In this document: positions 29,051 to 31,780 of the stretch, piece by piece
Position numbering within the stretch: position 1 is the first letter of the stretch
Layout of the letters: each line of letters begins with the position of its first letter
NCBI GenBank assembly: GCA_046727955.1
Contig: JBKPDO010000405.1
Location: 1 to 31,780, forward strand
Direction of reading: 5' to 3'
Origin: DASVXQ01 sp046727955
Lineage (GTDB): Bacteria > Actinomycetota > CALGFH01
Length of the DNA stretch: 31,780 nucleotides
Notes under the pieces: generated by a model
The model's input: the letters and a program-made list of their open reading frames with translations, nothing else
What the model was told of the DNA's origin: nothing
The model's database searches: none
Translations under genes and position numbers: made by a program

Positions 29051-30765
29051 CCACCGAACCGAGCACCCAACCCGTATCCGGCGACGTCGCCGACGACGTC
29101 GCCGATCAAGCCGCACCGCTGGACGCGCTGCTGGTCGAGGCGGCGCTGGGCCCGCTGCGCCGCTTCGCCCCGGACGGGTCGACGGTGAAGTTCGCGTTCA
29201 ACCTCGCCCGCCGCCCGCTCACGACCGGTCGCCGGCTGCTCGGCCTGGGCGCTGAGCTGGCCCGCATCGCCGCCGGCACCTCGACGGTCGCCCCGTCCAA
29301 GCGGGACCGCCGCTTCACCGACCCGGCATGGATGGAGAACCCGCTGCTGCGCCGCGTCGTGCAGGCCTACCAGGCCGCCGGGCAGACCGCTGAGCAGCTC
29401 GTCGGCGACGCCGCGCTGGGCTGGCGGGACGAGCAGCGAATGCGCTTCCTCATGGACAACCTGGTGGCGGCGCTCTCTCCTAGCAACCTGCCGCTGGTGA
29501 ACCCGGCGTCGGCGAAGGCGGTCGTCGACACCGCCGGCCTGAACTTCGTGCACGGTGGGCTCAACCTCCTGGGTGATATGGCCACCGCGCCGCGCGTCCC
29601 AGAGATGGTGGACAAGTCGGCGTTCGAGGTAGGTCGCACCATCGCGGTCACGCCGGGAGCGGTGGTGCTGCGCACCGAGGTGCTGGAGCTGATCCAGTAC
29701 CGCCCGCAGACCGATCGGGTCCGCAAGGTCCCGCTGCTGATCGTGCCACCGACGATCAACAAGTACTACGCGCTGGACCTCGCGCCGGGCCGCAGCCTGG
29801 TGGAGTACCTGGTGCAGTACGAGCAGCAGCTGTTCCTCATCTCCTGGCGCAACCCGGACGCCCGGCACGCCGACTGGGACCTGGGCACCTACGTGCAGGC
29901 GGTGCTGGACGCGCTCGACGCGGTCGAGCGGATCTGCCGCGCCGACCGCACGGCGCTTGCCGGCATCTGCTCCGGCGGCATCATCGCCAGCATCACTGCG
30001 GCCTACCTCGCGGGGAGCGGTCAGCAGCACCGGCTCGCCGCGCTCGGGCTGGCGGTCACCGTGCTCGACAACGCCCGGGCCGGGATGGGCGCCGCGCTGG
30101 CGGACCGGCGGCTGGCCGCGGCGGCCACCGCGCTGTCCAGACGCCGCGGCTACCTGGACGGGCGGGCCCTGGCCGAGGTGTTCGCGTGGCTGCGTCCGGA
30201 CGACCTGATCTGGAACTACTGGGTGAACAATTACCTGCTCGGCAAGAAGCCACCGGCGTTCGACATCCTGTTCTGGAACTCCGACACCACCCGGATGAGC
30301 GCGAAGCTGCACGCGGACTTCGTCGACCTCGCGTTGGAGAACCACCTTGTCACGCCCGGCGCCATGGCCGTGCTCGGCGTGCCGATCGACCTCTCCCGGA
30401 TCGAGGTGGACTCCTATATCGTCGCCGGGATCGCCGACCACATCACGCCGTGGCAGAACTGCTACCGCGGCACGCAGCTGCTCGGTGGCGACAGCCGCTT
30501 CATCCTCTCCACCAGCGGTCACATCGCCGCGCTGGTCAACCCGCCGGGCAACCCGAAGGCCAGCTACCAGACCAACAAGGACAACCCGGCTGATGCGCAG
30601 CAGTGGCTGAAGACCGCGGAGACGCAGCAGGGCAGCTGGTGGCCTGACATGCTGGCGTGGCTCGGCGAGCGCAGCGGCCCGCAGAAGCGGGCGCCCGCGA
30701 AGCTCGGCGGCGGCGGGCTGCGCCCGCTCGTCGAGGCGCCCGGCACGTACGTCTTCGACAGCTGA
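29047..30765 (+). CDS. phaC: Polyhydroxyalkanoate synthase
   Basis: This 572-residue protein polymerises hydroxyacyl-CoA into a polyester on granule surfaces. The catalytic triad is visible: Cys308 in the lipase-like GICSGG box, Asp464 in VAGIADHITPW and His492 in STSGHIAALVNPPGN. Conserved PhaC segments include VPPTINKYYALDLAPGRSLV, LISWRNPD and WNYWVNNYLLGKKPPAFDIL. The length and the lack of a separate PhaE or PhaR subunit gene suggest class I or II rather than III/IV. The start overlaps adk (ATGA). The operon lacks phaA, phaB and phasin, so monomers would come from the acyl-CoA synthetase and beta-oxidation (inference). The N-terminal acidic tail is not conserved. Confidence 0.95.
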   Translation: MTTEPSTQPVSGDVADDVADQAAPLDALLVEAALGPLRRFAPDGSTVKFAFNLARRPLTTGRRLLGLGAELARIAAGTSTVAPSKRDRRFTDPAWMENPLLRRVVQAYQAAGQTAEQLVGDAALGWRDEQRMRFLMDNLVAALSPSNLPLVNPASAKAVVDTAGLNFVHGGLNLLGDMATAPRVPEMVDKSAFEVGRTIAVTPGAVVLRTEVLELIQYRPQTDRVRKVPLLIVPPTINKYYALDLAPGRSLVEYLVQYEQQLFLISWRNPDARHADWDLGTYVQAVLDALDAVERICRADRTALAGICSGGIIASITAAYLAGSGQQHRLAALGLAVTVLDNARAGMGAALADRRLAAAATALSRRRGYLDGRALAEVFAWLRPDDLIWNYWVNNYLLGKKPPAFDILFWNSDTTRMSAKLHADFVDLALENHLVTPGAMAVLGVPIDLSRIEVDSYIVAGIADHITPWQNCYRGTQLLGGDSRFILSTSGHIAALVNPPGNPKASYQTNKDNPADAQQWLKTAETQQGSWWPDMLAWLGERSGPQKRAPAKLGGGGLRPLVEAPGTYVFDS

Positions 30766-30776
30766 AGGGGAGGATC

Positions 30777-31780
30777 ATGTACGAGGGCATCGGCCGGTCC
30801 CTCGGCACGGACTACTTCCGGATCGGCGACCAGCTCACCCGCGAAGAGCGGGACTACTGGCGGCGCACCCGGGACTTCGTCGACGACCAGGTGCTGCCGG
30901 TCATCAACGACTATTGGGAGCGCGCGGAGTTCCCGTGGCCGCTGATCGAGACGATGGGCAAGCTCGGCATCGTCGGCGACGGCATCGAGGGGTACGGCTG
31001 CCCGCCGATGAGCCCGATCGCCAGCGGGCTCGTGCACCTCGAGCTCAATCGCGGCGACGGCAGCCTCGGCACGTTCCTCGGCGTGCAGGCCGGGCTGGCG
31101 ATGCAGTCGATCGCCATGCTTGGCTCCGAGGAGCAGAAGCAGCGCTGGCTGCCCCGCATGGCGATCCTGGAGAAGCTCGGCGCGTTCGCGCTCACCGAGC
31201 CGCTGCACGGGTCGGACTCGGTCGCGCTGGAGACCTCGGCCCGCCGCGACGGCGACGAGTGGGTGATCAACGGGGTGAAGAAGTGGATCGGCAACGGCAC
31301 CCTGGCCGACGTCGTCGTCGTGTGGGCCCGCGACGCCGCCGACAAGCAGGTCAAGGGCTTCCTCGTCGAGAAGGGCACACCCGGGTACGACGCGAAGCGC
31401 ATCGAGGGCAAGGGCTCGCTGCGCGCGGTGTGGCAGGCCGAGATCACCCTGACCGACGTGCGGGCGCCCGAGGAGAACCGGCTGCCCGGCGCGAACAGCT
31501 TCAAGGACACCGGCCGGGTCCTGGCTGGCACCCGAAACTCGGTCGCGTGGGGCGCGCTCGGCCACGCGACCGCGGCCTACGACAGCGCGGTGTCCTATTG
31601 CAGCCAGCGCCAGCAGTTCGGCAAGCCGCTGGTGAGCTTCCAGATCGTGCAGGACAAGCTGGTCAAGATGCTCGCCGAGGTCTGCTCGATGCAGCTGTAC
31701 TGCCTGCGGCTCGGCCGGCTCATCGAGGAGGGCAAGCTCACCGACACCATCGCCGCGATCGCCAAGATGAACAACACCCG
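30777..31780 (+). CDS. Acyl-CoA dehydrogenase, glutaryl-CoA dehydrogenase-like (partial, runs off the window)
   Basis: The frame opened by ATG 30777 (AAGGGGAGG upstream) stays open to the last base, about 334 codons, so the C-terminus is outside the window. It shows RDYWRRTRDFVDDQVLPVIN, KLGIVGDGIEGYG, VHLELNRGDGSLGTFLGVQA, then FALTEPLHGSDSV for the FAD/substrate site, and CSQRQQFGKPLVSFQIVQDK in the C-terminal helical domain. These fit the glutaryl-CoA dehydrogenase branch of flavin acyl-CoA dehydrogenases, which normally have about 390 residues. It would desaturate the acyl-CoA made by the first gene. It follows phaC by 11 bp, so it belongs to the same operon. Confidence 0.9.
   Translation, partial: MYEGIGRSLGTDYFRIGDQLTREERDYWRRTRDFVDDQVLPVINDYWERAEFPWPLIETMGKLGIVGDGIEGYGCPPMSPIASGLVHLELNRGDGSLGTFLGVQAGLAMQSIAMLGSEEQKQRWLPRMAILEKLGAFALTEPLHGSDSVALETSARRDGDEWVINGVKKWIGNGTLADVVVVWARDAADKQVKGFLVEKGTPGYDAKRIEGKGSLRAVWQAEITLTDVRAPEENRLPGANSFKDTGRVLAGTRNSVAWGALGHATAAYDSAVSYCSQRQQFGKPLVSFQIVQDKLVKMLAEVCSMQLYCLRLGRLIEEGKLTDTIAAIAKMNNT

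Noticed and set aside
28936..30522. A 528-codon minus-strand frame across phaC.
   Set aside because: It is antisense to a complete PhaC triad and has no recognisable domain.

Overview
The window is GC-rich DNA from an actinobacterium, probably a soil-dwelling or uncultured actinomycete. The evidence for this is a nitrate-sensor-type histidine kinase followed by a DUF742 protein (the actinobacterial 'conservon' module), an MMPL transporter, a SecE2-like dodecin, a DUF6158-like protein, several lipoproteins, GTG starts and strong GC codon bias. No rRNA, tRNA, CRISPR array, transposase or phage gene was recognised. Most of the window reads as an accessory region with mixed gene orientation, many short tandem repeats and several gene fragments. 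The last 5 kb is a compact, intact metabolic operon.

Layout: 1-408 holds the end of a sensor kinase, a response regulator cut after 14 residues, and a fragment of an MsmK/UgpC-type ABC ATPase. 521-5340 (+) carries an aldo/keto reductase, an epoxide hydrolase, an MMPL transporter and a dodecin. 5641-10166 holds a NERD-like membrane protein, a hemolysin III/PAQR protein, a DUF2071 protein, a kelch-propeller lipoprotein, a frameshifted Nudix gene and a DUF1003 protein. 10304-14010 (-) is a CehA/McbA-type PHP metallohydrolase and a 5'-truncated TIM-barrel/amidotransferase-like gene. This truncated gene meets a 5'-truncated, frameshifted histidine kinase at about 14,006. DUF742 and PstS genes follow.

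16496-18130 is a divergent pair, a lipoprotein hydrolase and a MarR regulator, whose shared promoter holds two abutting 22-bp repeats. 18261-19916 (-) holds a small conserved protein, two paralogous ~145-residue proteins of unknown function, and the first two dozen codons of an ECF sigma factor. 20149-21892 (+) is a DUF6158-like protein and an M1 metallopeptidase lipoprotein. 21901-24859 is a 14-bp tandem array and a large secreted PQQ-type sugar dehydrogenase with a PKD domain and C-terminal repeats. 24989-25994 (-) is a tiny coupled operon with a type IV prepilin-like protein. 26316 starts a second DUF1003 gene.

26964-31780 (+) is a tightly coupled operon: acyl-CoA synthetase, adenylate kinase, polyhydroxyalkanoate synthase and acyl-CoA dehydrogenase (running off the window). 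Each of the first two junctions is an ATGA overlap. The biochemical logic (inferred) is fatty acid activation, disposal of the AMP produced, and then either polymer synthesis or oxidation of the acyl-CoA.

The observations most worth follow-up are the FadD-Adk-PhaC-ACAD operon, the twin unknown proteins beside a sigma-factor remnant, the two gene-fusion breakpoints at about 143 and 14,006, and the 22-bp double operator. Two single-base deletions (Nudix and histidine kinase) may be genuine decay or sequencing error. All family assignments come from recognising motifs by eye; no database search was possible.
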